From Oribacterium sp. (GTDB lineage Bacteria; Bacillota_A; Clostridia; Lachnospirales; Lachnospiraceae): a stretch of 54,573 bases of DNA. Position numbers and translations under genes: made by a program. The stretch spans positions 1 through 54,573 of the forward strand of contig JAGAXP010000232.1 of assembly GCA_017940955.1 (NCBI GenBank). Reading direction: 5' to 3'. The notes under the pieces were generated by a model that was given only the letters and a program-made list of their open reading frames with translations, was not told where the DNA came from and did not search any database. Each line of letters opens with the position of its first letter. Positions within the stretch are counted from its first letter, which is position 1. This document shows, piece by piece, positions 39,053-47,411 of this stretch.

Positions 39053-40669
39053 GTGACGGCATTAATGATGAGAAAGCTGAAGAAATACGAACCGACACCT
39101 TTCATGGCGAAGAAATCAAGATACGATAAAGACCTTGCTGACTTCGCTGTTTTATTCATACAGGAACTCTGCCACACGAAAGGCAGATGGGAAGGAGAAA
39201 AGTTTGAACTGATCGACTGGCAGGAACAGATCGTAAGGGATCTGTTCGGAATCGTTAAAGAAAACGGATACAGACAGTTCAACACAGCTTATGTGGAAAT
39301 ACCGAAAAAGCAGGGCAAGAGCGAACTGGCCGCCGCCATTGCACTTCTTCTTACCTGCGGTGACGGTGAGCAGAGGGCAGAGGTATATAGCTGTGCTGCC
39401 GATCGAAACCAGGCAAAGATAGTCTTTGATGTGGCAGCGGATATGGTAAGGCATTCTCCGGCACTGAACCGGAGAGTCAAGATACTCGAATCACAGAAAA
39501 AACTGGAGTACAAACCTACGAAGAGTTTTTACCAGGTGCTGTCGGCTGATGTGGCAAACAAGCATGGCTTCAATACCCACGGAGTTATATTTGATGAGCT
39601 TCACACACAGCCGAACAGAAAGCTGTACGATGTTATGACGAAGGGGTCCGGTGATGCAAGGACGCAGCCTCTGTTCTTCCTGATCACAACAGCGGGGACA
39701 GATGAGAACAGCATCTGCTATGAGGTACATCAAAAGGCGGTGGACATATTGGAGGGAAGGAAAAAGGATGAAACATTTTATCCGGTAATTTACGGAGCAG
39801 GTAAAGACGATGACTGGACTGATCCGGAAGTTTGGAGAAAAGCAAATCCGTCCCTGGATATAACGGTCGGCATCGACAAAGTCAGAGCTGCTTGTGAATC
39901 GGCAAAGCAGAATCCTGCAGAGGAGAATGCTTTCAGACAGCTCAGACTCAATCAATGGGTCAAGCAGTCGGTGAGGTGGATGCCGATGGACAAATGGGAT
40001 GCCTGTGCATTTCCTGTCGCTGAAGAAAATCTGCTCGGCCGTGTCTGCTACGGAGGGCTCGACCTTTCATCGACTACGGACATCACATCGTTTGTGCTGG
40101 TGTTCCCGCCGGAGGATGAAACGGACAAATACTGCATCCTTCCATATTTCTGGGTGCCGGAGGAAACGCTTGACCAGAGAGTTCTCCGTGATCATGTGCC
40201 GTATGACATATGGGAGAAACAGGGATATCTGATGACCACGGAAGGGAACGTGGTTCATTACGGATATATCGAGAAGTTCATCGAGAGCCTGGGAGAACGG
40301 TTCAACATCAGAGAGATAGCCTTCGACAGATGGGGAGCTGTTCAGATGGTTCAGAACCTTGAGGGTATGGGGTTCACCGTTGTTCCATTCGGCCAGGGGT
40401 TCAAGGATATGTCTCCTCCGACAAAGGAACTGATGAAGCTGGTGCTCGAAAAGAGAATCGCCCACGGAGGGCACCCCGTGCTTCGGTGGAATATGGATAA
40501 CATATTCATCCGGCAGGACCCGGCGGGAAACATTAAGGCAGACAAAGAGAAATCGACAGAGAAAATAGACGGAGCTGTTGCCACTATCATGGCACTTGAC
40601 CGTGCGATTAGGTGTGGAAATGACAGCGGAGTATCCGTCTACGATGAGCGCGGACTTCTTGTTTTTTAA
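39053..40669 (+). CDS. terL: Terminase large subunit
   Basis: A 538-residue (534 from ATG 39065) packaging motor. The ATPase has Walker A-like IPKKQGKSELAAAIA (residues about 82-96), Walker B GVIFDELHTQPNRKLY and coupling motif FLITTAGTDEN. The nuclease half has GGLDLSSTTDITSF (first catalytic Asp), REIAFDRWGAVQMVQNL and KIDGAVATIMALDRA (last Asp). It belongs to the HK97-like TerL type. The GTG at 39053 is very close to AGGAGG, so the ATG at 39065 could also be used. It works with the small subunit at 31974 and perhaps the HNH at 31503. Confidence 0.93.
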   Translation: MTALMMRKLKKYEPTPFMAKKSRYDKDLADFAVLFIQELCHTKGRWEGEKFELIDWQEQIVRDLFGIVKENGYRQFNTAYVEIPKKQGKSELAAAIALLLTCGDGEQRAEVYSCAADRNQAKIVFDVAADMVRHSPALNRRVKILESQKKLEYKPTKSFYQVLSADVANKHGFNTHGVIFDELHTQPNRKLYDVMTKGSGDARTQPLFFLITTAGTDENSICYEVHQKAVDILEGRKKDETFYPVIYGAGKDDDWTDPEVWRKANPSLDITVGIDKVRAACESAKQNPAEENAFRQLRLNQWVKQSVRWMPMDKWDACAFPVAEENLLGRVCYGGLDLSSTTDITSFVLVFPPEDETDKYCILPYFWVPEETLDQRVLRDHVPYDIWEKQGYLMTTEGNVVHYGYIEKFIESLGERFNIREIAFDRWGAVQMVQNLEGMGFTVVPFGQGFKDMSPPTKELMKLVLEKRIAHGGHPVLRWNMDNIFIRQDPAGNIKADKEKSTEKIDGAVATIMALDRAIRCGNDSGVSVYDERGLLVF

Positions 40670-40740
40670 TGTACGGAATACCGAAATCCTACAAAAAAAG
40701 CACTAATTCCGACAATAAAATCCCTTTTTTTGAAAAGCTG

Positions 40741-40769
40741 TTGAAATGGGTATAAAGCGTGTGTATACT
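40741..40769 (+). promoter_or_regulatory. Promoter of the head module
   Basis: TTGAAA at 40741-40746, a 17-nt spacer, and TATACT at 40764-40769. It is the only clear promoter between the terminase gene and the portal gene. Confidence 0.7.
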
Positions 40770-40809
40770 GCTAATTCCCAGAGGATAGCGGCTCGAAAGG
40801 AGGATAAAT

Positions 40810-41022
40810 ATGCTTACGAAAAGGACACTTGAAATGATCGTGGATGACTGCATGAAAATGTATGCAAGAGAAAATAACGGAGAAAGAGGCTGGGCAAAAG
40901 AGGATATAGAAAATGCGGTGCTGAGGCATGGCGGTGAGAAAAATGATGTATATGCTGCAATGAAAATCGGCATGGAGGTCTGCCTCGGAGAATGTGAACC
41001 GATACGGACTTTGCTGAACTAA
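40810..41022 (+). CDS. Small acidic protein before the portal gene
   Basis: A 70-residue protein: LTKRTLEMIVDDCMKMYARE, NNGERGWAKEDIENAVLRHG and MKIGMEVCLGECEPIRTLLN. AAAGGAGG precedes ATG 40810. It is the first gene after the promoter at 40741 and is followed by a terminator hairpin, so it is expressed even when the portal operon is not. No family recognised; the helical acidic make-up would suit a small regulator. Confidence 0.65.
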   Translation: MLTKRTLEMIVDDCMKMYARENNGERGWAKEDIENAVLRHGGEKNDVYAAMKIGMEVCLGECEPIRTLLN

Positions 41023-41048
41023 AAGATAAGGAATATATGAGCTTTAGG

Positions 41049-41072
41049 GCATCTCTTCGGAGGTGCTTTTTT
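41049..41072 (+). terminator. UUCG-loop terminator before the portal gene
   Basis: GCATCTC-TTCG-GAGGTGC then six T. The same hairpin sequence occurs again before the tape measure gene (49488-49511). Confidence 0.8.
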
Positions 41073-41093
41073 GATGCGATTTTGGAGGTGGAT

Positions 41094-42434
41094 ATGGGAC
41101 TTTTCAGTGGGCTATTCAATTCAAGAGATAAGCCAGAAAACAGAACCTCGGGAAGTGCGTTCAGCTTCTTCCTGGGCGGCAGCACAAGCGGAAAGTTTGT
41201 GAATGAGAGGACATCGATGCAGATGACGGCAGTTTACTGCTGCGTCCGTATCCTGTCAGAAGCTGTGGCGGGACTTCCGCTGCATCTGTACAGATATACG
41301 GACTCTGGCGGTAAAGAAAAGGATACGGAAAACAAACTGTATTTCCTTCTTCATGACGAACCGAATGCAGAGATGACCTCTTTTGTTTTCCGGGAAACGA
41401 TGATGACACATCTGCTGCTGTGGGGTAATGCCTACGCGCAGATTATCCGAAACGGCAAAGGCGAGGTGGTCGGACTATATCCGCTGATGCCGGACCGCAT
41501 GAATGTCGACCGTGACAGTAACGGGGAACTCTACTACGAGTACACGAGGAGCACCGAAGATGCAAAGACCATTAGCACAAAGGACATGACGGTAAGGCTG
41601 TCACCAGCTGACGTGCTTCATATTCCTGGTCTTGGCTTTGACGGACTTGTCGGCTATTCACCGATAGCTATGGCAAAGAACGCTATCGGACTTGCCATCG
41701 CAACGGAGGAATACGGATCGAAGTTCTTCGCAAACGGTGCTGCGCCTTCGGGGGTGCTTGAGCATCCCGGAGTCCTTAAAGACCCTGCGAAGCTCCGTGA
41801 CTCATGGACGCAGACATTCGGAGGAAGTCATAACGCAAACAAGATCGCGGTACTTGAAGAAGGCGTCAAATACACACCTATATCCATTTCACCGAACGAG
41901 GCACAGTTCCTTGAGACGAGGAAGTTCCAGGTCGATGAGATTGCGAGGATATTCCGTGTGCCGCCTCATATGATCGGTGATCTTGAGAAGAGCAGTTTCA
42001 GCAACATTGAAAACATGTCGCGGGAGTTTGTGACCTACACGCTCGATCCGTGGCTTGTTCGGATAGAGCAGTCAATGGCCCGTGCGCTGCTTACTCCGGA
42101 AGAGAAGAAGGATCATTTTATCAAGTTCAATGTGGATGGTCTTCTGCGCGGCGATTACGAAAGTCGCATGAACGGCTATAGCATTGCCAGGCAGAATGGC
42201 TGGATGAGTGCAAACGATATCCGCAGACTCGAGCAGCTTGATGAGATACCTGCAGAGGAAGGCGGCGACCTGTATCTGGTCAACGGAAACATGGTGCCGC
42301 TGACAAGCGCGGGAAATTGGAGCAAGCAGTATGAGGACGGAAAGGAGGAAACCAATGAAGAAGTTCTGGAAGTGGACAAATCCGACAGTGCGGAATCAGG
42401 ACGGGGACGGAGCAGCGGAGCCAAGAGTTCTTGA
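41094..42434 (+). CDS. Phage portal protein (HK97 family)
   Basis: A 446-residue portal. MQMTAVYCCVRILSEAVAGL (about residues 38-57) and LHLYRYTD are the usual N-terminal block; GLVGYSPIAMAKNAIGLAIA, then SGVLEHPG and RIFRVPPHMIGDLEKSSFSN with NIENMSREFVTYTLDPWLVR are further HK97-portal blocks. The start is ATG 41094 behind TTGGAGGTGG; the open frame upstream covers the terminator and is not coding. It forms the dodecameric ring through which DNA enters and where the tail docks. The end overlaps the protease gene. Confidence 0.95.
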   Translation: MGLFSGLFNSRDKPENRTSGSAFSFFLGGSTSGKFVNERTSMQMTAVYCCVRILSEAVAGLPLHLYRYTDSGGKEKDTENKLYFLLHDEPNAEMTSFVFRETMMTHLLLWGNAYAQIIRNGKGEVVGLYPLMPDRMNVDRDSNGELYYEYTRSTEDAKTISTKDMTVRLSPADVLHIPGLGFDGLVGYSPIAMAKNAIGLAIATEEYGSKFFANGAAPSGVLEHPGVLKDPAKLRDSWTQTFGGSHNANKIAVLEEGVKYTPISISPNEAQFLETRKFQVDEIARIFRVPPHMIGDLEKSSFSNIENMSREFVTYTLDPWLVRIEQSMARALLTPEEKKDHFIKFNVDGLLRGDYESRMNGYSIARQNGWMSANDIRRLEQLDEIPAEEGGDLYLVNGNMVPLTSAGNWSKQYEDGKEETNEEVLEVDKSDSAESGRGRSSGAKSS

Positions 42435-43095
42435 ATTCTACGGAACCATCGCAGAGGAGTCATGGTTTGACGATGACATCACCCCTGCGATGTTTCGTGA
42501 TGAGCTCTTTTCCGAGCGCGGTCCTGTAGTCATATGGATCAACTCTCCCGGAGGTGACTGTGTGGCAGCAAGCCAGATCTATTCCATGCTGATGGACTAC
42601 AAGGACGATGTGACTGTCAAGATTGACGGTATCGCAGCGTCTGCGGCATCCGTCATTGCAATGGCAGGAACTGAAGTGCTGATGGCACCGACAGGAATGA
42701 TGATGGTTCATAATCCGGCAACTATCGCGTTCGGAGACCACGTGGATATGACAAAAGCCATCGAAATGCTGGACGAGGTCAAAGAGGGCATCATGAATGC
42801 TTACGAGATCAAGACGGGTCTTCCGAGAAAACAGCTCTCGAAGATGATGGATCAGACCACATGGATGAATGCGAATAAGGCACTGGAGATGAAGTTCATA
42901 GACGGCATCCTGGAAGACGAGAAGAGAAAGCCTGCGGAGGCCTTCGAATTTTCCGAAAGCAAGGTCGAAAACGCTCTTGTTAACAAACTTGAAGCGAAGT
43001 TCAAGGCTGTGCCGATGCCGAAGATGAGAAACGAAGAAACTAACGGACGTAAAGTCGCAGACCTTAAGGATGCACTTTACAGAAAACTGCTGTAA
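42355..43095 (+). CDS. ClpP-like head maturation protease
   Basis: A 246-residue ClpP-fold prohead protease. WINSPGGDCVAASQIYSML holds the oxyanion loop, GIAASAASVIAMAG the catalytic serine, and MMMVHNPATIAFG the catalytic histidine; KTGLPRKQLSKMMDQTTWMN follows as in other phage ClpP proteases. It starts at ATG 42355 behind AAAGGAGG, inside the portal gene. It cleaves the delta domain of the capsid protein during head assembly. Confidence 0.93.
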   Translation: MKKFWKWTNPTVRNQDGDGAAEPRVLEFYGTIAEESWFDDDITPAMFRDELFSERGPVVIWINSPGGDCVAASQIYSMLMDYKDDVTVKIDGIAASAASVIAMAGTEVLMAPTGMMMVHNPATIAFGDHVDMTKAIEMLDEVKEGIMNAYEIKTGLPRKQLSKMMDQTTWMNANKALEMKFIDGILEDEKRKPAEAFEFSESKVENALVNKLEAKFKAVPMPKMRNEETNGRKVADLKDALYRKLL

Positions 43096-43113
43096 AGCAA
43101 GGAGGAAATACTA

Positions 43114-44316
43114 ATGAATATCACAGAAATGAGAGAAAAAAGAGCAAAGCTGTGGAACACGATGGAGGGATTCCTCGATACCCACAGAAATGAAATGGGG
43201 GTTCTTTCTGCAGAGGACGATGCACAGTATTGCAAGATGGAATCCGAACTGGACAGCCTGACTAATGAGATTCACCGCATGGAGAGGCGTGATGCTCATG
43301 AAGCTGAAATGAACAAGGCAACAAGCCAGGCTCTTACTGTAAAGCCGGACAAGGGAATGGCTGCAGAAGAGAAGAAGGGCAGAGCGTCCAATGCATATAT
43401 TGAGGACTTCGACAGACACCTTCGCGGCAAGCCCCTCGTTCACAATGTTCTCTCCGAGGGAACTGATGCAGACGGCGGATACCTTGTTCCGGAAGAGTTC
43501 GAAAAGCAGATCGTGCAGGAACTCGAAGAGGAGAATGTTATCCGTCAGCTGGCAAAGGTTATCACCACACAGCATGAGAGAAAGATTCCTGTTGCGACAG
43601 GTCACTCCGTAGCACAGTGGACAGCTGAGAACGCAGCATACCAGGAGAGCAATCCTACATTCGGTCAGAAACAGATCGATGCATTCAAGCTTACCGATCT
43701 GTGCCGTGTAAGTGTCGAGCTTCTCCAGGATTCCGCATTCGATATCGAGGCATATCTTCGTGCTGAGTTTGCGAGAGCCTTCGGTATTGCGGAGGAAGAG
43801 GCATTCTGCGTTGGTACCGGCACCAATCAGCCTACAGGTATCTTCACTGAAAACGGAGGCACTGTAGGTGTGACAGCTGCAGCAAACAACGCAATCACGG
43901 TTGATGAGGTCATCTCCCTGGTATATGCGCTGAAGACTCCGTACAGAAGGAATGCGAAGTTCCTGATGAACGATTCCACGGTTGCGCTTCTCAGAAAGCT
44001 GAAGGACAACAACGGCGCATATCTGTGGCAGCCTTCTGTCCAGGCAGGACAGCCGGACAAACTGCTCGGATATGACCTGTACACTTCTCCGTATGTTCCT
44101 ACAGTTGCAGCCGGAGCACTTGCTGTTGCCTTTGGTGACTTCAAGAGCTACTGGATCGGTGACAGGTCGGGACGCACAGTTCAGAGACTGAATGAGCTTT
44201 ATGCCACTAACGGCCAAATCGGATATGTGGCAACAGAGCGCGTTGACGGAAAGGTCATCCTTACCGAAGGTATTCAGCTTCTGAAGATGAAAGGAACTGC
44301 ATCAAGTTCCAACTAA
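43114..44316 (+). CDS. Major capsid protein (HK97 fold)
   Basis: A 400-residue capsid protein. Residues 1-75 are a helical delta domain (TEMREKRAKLWNTMEGFLDT; DSLTNEIHRMERRDAHEAEM) that acts as scaffold and is removed by the protease. Mature capsid: DADGGYLVPEEFEKQIVQEL (about 115-134), VPVATGHSVAQWTAENA-type beta region, EEAFCVGTGTNQPTGIFT and the C-terminal GDFKSYWIGDRSGRTVQRL. GCAAGGAGG precedes the ATG. A very long antisense open frame exists opposite this gene but is a composition effect. Confidence 0.95.
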   Translation: MNITEMREKRAKLWNTMEGFLDTHRNEMGVLSAEDDAQYCKMESELDSLTNEIHRMERRDAHEAEMNKATSQALTVKPDKGMAAEEKKGRASNAYIEDFDRHLRGKPLVHNVLSEGTDADGGYLVPEEFEKQIVQELEEENVIRQLAKVITTQHERKIPVATGHSVAQWTAENAAYQESNPTFGQKQIDAFKLTDLCRVSVELLQDSAFDIEAYLRAEFARAFGIAEEEAFCVGTGTNQPTGIFTENGGTVGVTAAANNAITVDEVISLVYALKTPYRRNAKFLMNDSTVALLRKLKDNNGAYLWQPSVQAGQPDKLLGYDLYTSPYVPTVAAGALAVAFGDFKSYWIGDRSGRTVQRLNELYATNGQIGYVATERVDGKVILTEGIQLLKMKGTASSSN

Positions 44317-44366
44317 GATGAAAGGTGAGGGCGGTGCGTCTGCATCGCCCTTATATGGTGGAAAGT

Positions 44367-44654
44367 ATGGCAGACACAATGCTGATAACGCTTGAAGAAA
44401 TGAAGACATATCTTCGCATAGATGATAACGATGAGGATGAACTCATAGTGAACATCATAAAAACTGCAGAAAATATGGTCATGGATACAGCAAGGATATC
44501 CGGAGCAGTCTTTCTTGAAAATAAGAGTAAGACGAGAATCGCGGTTCTTTATGCTGCAGCATATCTTTACGAGCATCGTGAAGAGGCGAATCATAAAGAG
44601 CTTACGCTCACGCTCCGTGCTCTTCTGTTTGGAATAAGGGAGGCGGCGTTTTGA
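44367..44654 (+). CDS. Head-tail connector (gp6-like)
   Basis: A 95-residue helical protein: ITLEEMKTYLRIDDNDEDEL and IVNIIKTAENMVMDTARISG, then RIAVLYAAAYLYEHREEANH. This is the HK97 gp6/phage_gp6 adaptor pattern. ATG 44367 was chosen (MADTM); an in-frame ATG at 44355 is possible. The end overlaps the next connector gene. It forms the ring under the portal. Confidence 0.85.
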   Translation: MADTMLITLEEMKTYLRIDDNDEDELIVNIIKTAENMVMDTARISGAVFLENKSKTRIAVLYAAAYLYEHREEANHKELTLTLRALLFGIREAAF

Positions 44655-44992
44655 AGATTGCACTCTTAAACAAAAAGATCACCATCGAAAAACAGCAGAC
44701 GGTGACAGACCGGATAGGGAACCACAAGAATGATTGGGTGACCTGGCACGAATGTCACGCAACTGTGAGCGGTGAAGGGAATAAGGGCGGAGGAGAAACG
44801 GAGGCTGTCGGAACCACTGTGGATCATGCAGACTGCTATTTTACGGTAAGGTGGTGCAACGCACTTCGTGCTGTCAGCACGACAAACTACCGAATCGTTA
44901 TGGACGGAGAAATCTATGACATTCTTTCCATCGATCATTTTTCGTACAGAAAAAAGGCACTGAAGTTCAGATGCCGGAAAGTGAGACGGTAA
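44651..44992 (+). CDS. Head-tail joining protein (stopper)
   Basis: A 113-residue protein starting with TTG 44651 (MKIALLNKKITIEKQQTVTD), with WVTWHECHATVSGEG and TNYRIVMDGEIYDILSIDHF, the beta barrel of the phage head-tail joining (SPP1 gp16/HK97 gp7-like) family. The TTG overlaps the previous stop, which supports translational coupling; no other start fits. It closes the portal after packaging and links head and tail. Confidence 0.85.
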   Translation: MKIALLNKKITIEKQQTVTDRIGNHKNDWVTWHECHATVSGEGNKGGGETEAVGTTVDHADCYFTVRWCNALRAVSTTNYRIVMDGEIYDILSIDHFSYRKKALKFRCRKVRR

Positions 44993-45375
44993 TGGCAAGG
45001 AGAGTAAAAATCGAGCAGCTTTCAGACGCAGTCATGGAGGAGCTGAACAACTACCGAGATGTGGTTGATCAGGGAATGAGGGCTGCGGTCAGAGAGGCTG
45101 GCAAGACAGTGCAGGCGGATATCAAAGCCAGTGCTCCGAAACAGACAGGCGGCTACAGCCGGAGCTGGGCTGTTAAGAACACAAAGCAGAATTCCCATGC
45201 TCTGGAAGTGACAGTTTACTCACGGAATCGCTATCAGCTCACTCATCTTCTGGAGTTCGGTCATGCGAAGAGAAACGGTGGCAGAACCCGTGCACAGGTT
45301 CATATCGCACCTGCAGAGGAAAAAGGCATCCGGCAGCTTGAGGAAGACATCAAGAGGAGTATTCGAAATGGATAG
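44992..45375 (+). CDS. HK97 gp10-like tail completion protein
   Basis: A 127-residue protein: VMEELNNYRDVVDQGMRAAV, then VQADIKASAPKQTGGYSRSW and YQLTHLLEFGHAKRNGGR, the HK97 gp10/tail-completion pattern (SAPxxTGxYxxSW and LLEFGH). ATG 44992 overlaps the stop of the joining protein by one base. It caps the head-proximal end of the tail tube. Confidence 0.9.
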   Translation: MARRVKIEQLSDAVMEELNNYRDVVDQGMRAAVREAGKTVQADIKASAPKQTGGYSRSWAVKNTKQNSHALEVTVYSRNRYQLTHLLEFGHAKRNGGRTRAQVHIAPAEEKGIRQLEEDIKRSIRNG

Positions 45376-45685
45376 ATTACTTGAAATGCTGTCCCAGGTC
45401 GGACTTCCTTTTGCATATGACCATTTTGCGGAAGGGGAGTCACCCGATCCGCCTTTCATATGTTATCTCATCCCGGCGAGTGACAACTTTGCTGCGGATG
45501 GGAGTGTTTATTTCAAAGTGAATGAAGTCCATATCGAACTGTATACGGACAGTAAAGACACAGAAATAGAAGAAGCAGTAGAAGCCGTGCTCGATTCGCA
45601 CGGTATTTTTTATGACAGGACGGAAGTATGGATCGAGAGCGAGAGGCTCTATGAAGTCCTGTACTCATTTGAAACGGAGGTATGA
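45368..45685 (+). CDS. Tail terminator-like protein
   Basis: A 105-residue protein: MDRLLEMLSQVGLPFAYDHF, DPPFICYLIPASDNFAADG, VYFKVNEVHIELYTDSKDTE and VEAVLDSHGIFYDRTEVWI. The size, alpha/beta pattern and position between the gp10-like and major tail genes fit the tail terminator (DUF3168/gpU-like) group. ATG 45368 overlaps the gene before by 8 nt. It would stop tail tube growth and connect it to the head. Confidence 0.75.
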   Translation: MDRLLEMLSQVGLPFAYDHFAEGESPDPPFICYLIPASDNFAADGSVYFKVNEVHIELYTDSKDTEIEEAVEAVLDSHGIFYDRTEVWIESERLYEVLYSFETEV

Positions 45686-45687
45686 AA

Positions 45688-46272
45688 ATGGCTAACAAGG
45701 TCAAATACAATCTGAAAAATGTCCATGCGGCCGTTCTGTCAGAATCGGTCGTACACAACGAGACCGTATTTACATACGGAACTCCGAAACCAATCCCCGG
45801 AGCGGTATCCATATCGCTCGATGCTGAAGGCGAGTCAAGCCCGTTCTATGCAGACGGAATCGTGTACTTCCGTTCTGTTACAAATAACGGATATTCGGGT
45901 GATCTTGAGATTGCTCTTATCCCAGAATGGTTCAGAACGGAAATCCTGCAGGAGCAGCTCGATGATAAGGGAGTTCTTATCGAGAAGAGCAGCAATGCAG
46001 AGAGTGTGAAGTTCGCACTCCTCTTTGAGTTCGATGGCGATGAGAAGGCTATCAGACATGTCATGTACAAGTGTACCTGCTCGAGACCGTCTCTTGAATC
46101 CGAAACAAAGGAAGATACCATCGAGCCTGGCACGGAAAAACTCTCAATCACAGCTGACCCGAGGTCTGACGGTCTTGTGAAAGCCCGCACTGGTGACGGA
46201 GTTGATCAGGCCACATACGATGCATGGTATCAGAATGTTTATGTTTCTGAAGAAGCTGCGCAGGGGGAGTAA
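45688..46272 (+). CDS. Major tail protein
   Basis: A 194-residue tube protein: VKYNLKNVHAAVLSESVVHN, IPGAVSISLDAEGESSPFYA, YSGDLEIALIPEWFRTEILQ and FEFDGDEKAIRHVMYKCTCS, the pattern of the phi13-type major tail proteins of Firmicute siphophages. ATG 45688 was chosen because the ATG at 45682 directly abuts the ribosome site ACGGAGG. The order (terminator, major tail, chaperones) is the standard one. Confidence 0.9.
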   Translation: MANKVKYNLKNVHAAVLSESVVHNETVFTYGTPKPIPGAVSISLDAEGESSPFYADGIVYFRSVTNNGYSGDLEIALIPEWFRTEILQEQLDDKGVLIEKSSNAESVKFALLFEFDGDEKAIRHVMYKCTCSRPSLESETKEDTIEPGTEKLSITADPRSDGLVKARTGDGVDQATYDAWYQNVYVSEEAAQGE

Positions 46273-46275
46273 GCC

Positions 46276-46650
46276 ATGATTGAAAAGACAGTAAATATCA
46301 GCGGGCAGGACGTGAAGTTCCGTTCGTCAGCCACAGTCCCAAGGCTGTATCGTGTCAAGTTCAAGAGGGATATCTTCAAAGACCTCTCAAAGCTTGAAAA
46401 GGCATACAACAAGAAGTCAGGCAAGGATGAAGATTTGCAGATTGATGATTTGGAGATTTTCGAGAACGTGGCATATATCATGGCATACCATGCCGACCCT
46501 ACTATTCCGAAGACTATCGATGAATGGCTCGACCAGTTCGAGATGTTTTCTATCTACCAGGTTCTCCCGGAGATTCTCGAACTCTGGGGTGCAAATATGG
46601 TGACGGATATTGAAGCAAAAAAAGGGTTAGCAGAAGTGAGCGGGAAATGA
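46276..46650 (+). CDS. Tail assembly chaperone (G-type), complete copy
   Basis: A 124-residue protein: DVKFRSSATVPRLYRVKFKR at the N-terminus, an acidic middle, and TIDEWLDQFEMFSIYQVLPE. It stands between major tail and tape measure genes, as tail chaperone G genes do. Near its end lies an A7 run (46617-46623) in the frame A-AAA-AAA, after which the -1 frame is open into the next small gene, giving a predicted 178-residue G-T fusion. It coats the tape measure and recruits tail protein. The last 80 residues are encoded again, with silent changes, at 48202-48449. Confidence 0.85.
   Translation: MIEKTVNISGQDVKFRSSATVPRLYRVKFKRDIFKDLSKLEKAYNKKSGKDEDLQIDDLEIFENVAYIMAYHADPTIPKTIDEWLDQFEMFSIYQVLPEILELWGANMVTDIEAKKGLAEVSGK
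46617..46623 (+). promoter_or_regulatory. Programmed -1 frameshift site in the tail chaperone gene
   Basis: The heptamer A-AAA-AAA is in phase with the reading frame (GCA AAA AAA GGG). A -1 slip leads to AGG GTT AGC ... ATG ACC ACG, which is open through the next gene to the stop at 46809-46811. Frameshifting between the two chaperone genes is a well-known, conserved trait of long-tailed phages. The same site is present in the second copy (48416-48422). Confidence 0.8.
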
Positions 46651-46811
46651 CCACGCCACTGTTCCTTCTGCGCTGCATGGAAGTAGGGATTTCAGTATCA
46701 GACCTCGATCTTCTGACCGTAGGTCTGGTACTGGATATCTGGACAGAGAAAACTAATGATGGCGTGAAGTATGCCAGGATGGCCGGACAGGAGGATTTTG
46801 ATAAGTTCTGA
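46647..46811 (+). CDS. Tail chaperone T segment (downstream part of the frameshift fusion), copy 1
   Basis: A 54-codon frame from ATG 46647 (MTTPLFLLRCMEVGISVSDL; WTEKTNDGVKYARMAGQEDF). It overlaps the stop of the G gene (AATGA) in the -1 frame. In most siphophages the T part is made only as the G-T fusion by frameshift, and the A7 site at 46617 permits this. The segment is duplicated at 48446-48610. Confidence 0.8.
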   Translation: MTTPLFLLRCMEVGISVSDLDLLTVGLVLDIWTEKTNDGVKYARMAGQEDFDKF

Positions 46812-46910
46812 TTATATTATTTGAATAATATTTAAACCTTTTCCCCTTTTGGATTGTATTATAAGTGAAAGGCCTTTCAACAATAGTAATCAGCGAAGGA
46901 ACATTACTGA

Positions 46911-47411
46911 ATGAAACTTGCACTTGAACAAGCACTAAATAAATATCAAAGCAATGTGTATAAAGCCGCATTTTATATATGCAAAAGTCCAGAAGATGCT
47001 GAAGATATCGCACAGGAAGTTTTCTTAGCTTATCACAACAGCAAAACGGTTTTTATGAACGAGGATCATATACGCTCGTGGCTGTTAAAGGTGGCGGTAA
47101 ATAAAGCAAGAAATCTAAAAAAGTCCTTCTGGCACAAAGGTCGGATTGATCTTCCAGACTTTTCAGAATGGCTTGAAGCACATACTCAGGAGCAGACAGA
47201 GGACAATGATGATGATTTAGAAATCGTAAAGTCTGTAATGTCTCTGCCTGAGAAGTGTCGAATAGCAGTGCATTTGTTCTACTACGAGGATTATTCAGTA
47301 AAAGAAATCGCGGATATTATGGGGATTAAGGAGAGTACCGTTAAGGCACAGCTCCATAGAGGCCGCACATTACTTAGAAGTATGTTGAAGGAGAAATGGG
47401 AAAATGAATAA
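46911..47411 (+). CDS. ECF-type RNA polymerase sigma factor
   Basis: A 166-residue ECF sigma factor. Region 2: AFYICKSPEDAEDIAQEVFL and IRSWLLKVAVNKARNLKKS. Region 4: MSLPEKCRIAVHLFYYEDYS, VKEIADIMGIKESTVKAQLH and RGRTLLRSM, the full helix-turn-helix. It overlaps the next gene (a membrane protein) by 8 nt, the usual sigma/anti-sigma order. A possible ECF-type promoter (AAACCTTTT at about 46834-46842, then an AT-rich -10 near 46857) lies upstream. It sits inside the tail operon between chaperone and tape measure, a very unusual place. Confidence 0.9.
   Translation: MKLALEQALNKYQSNVYKAAFYICKSPEDAEDIAQEVFLAYHNSKTVFMNEDHIRSWLLKVAVNKARNLKKSFWHKGRIDLPDFSEWLEAHTQEQTEDNDDDLEIVKSVMSLPEKCRIAVHLFYYEDYSVKEIADIMGIKESTVKAQLHRGRTLLRSMLKEKWENE

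Larger units (their letters stand above)
46397..46811 (+). repeat. Diverged direct repeat, copy 1 (chaperone 3' half and T segment)
   Basis: These 415 bases align with 48196-48610 without any gap. The differences are almost all in third codon positions, and the encoded G protein part is identical. The copies are separated by the ECF sigma/membrane protein cassette and a tape measure fragment. Confidence 0.9.

Noticed and set aside
43111..44217. 368-codon open frame on the - strand opposite the capsid gene
   Set aside because: It is fully covered by the clear HK97 capsid gene, has no ribosome site or recognisable protein pattern, and is rich in Cys/Leu/Arg as expected for an antisense shadow of a biased codon set.
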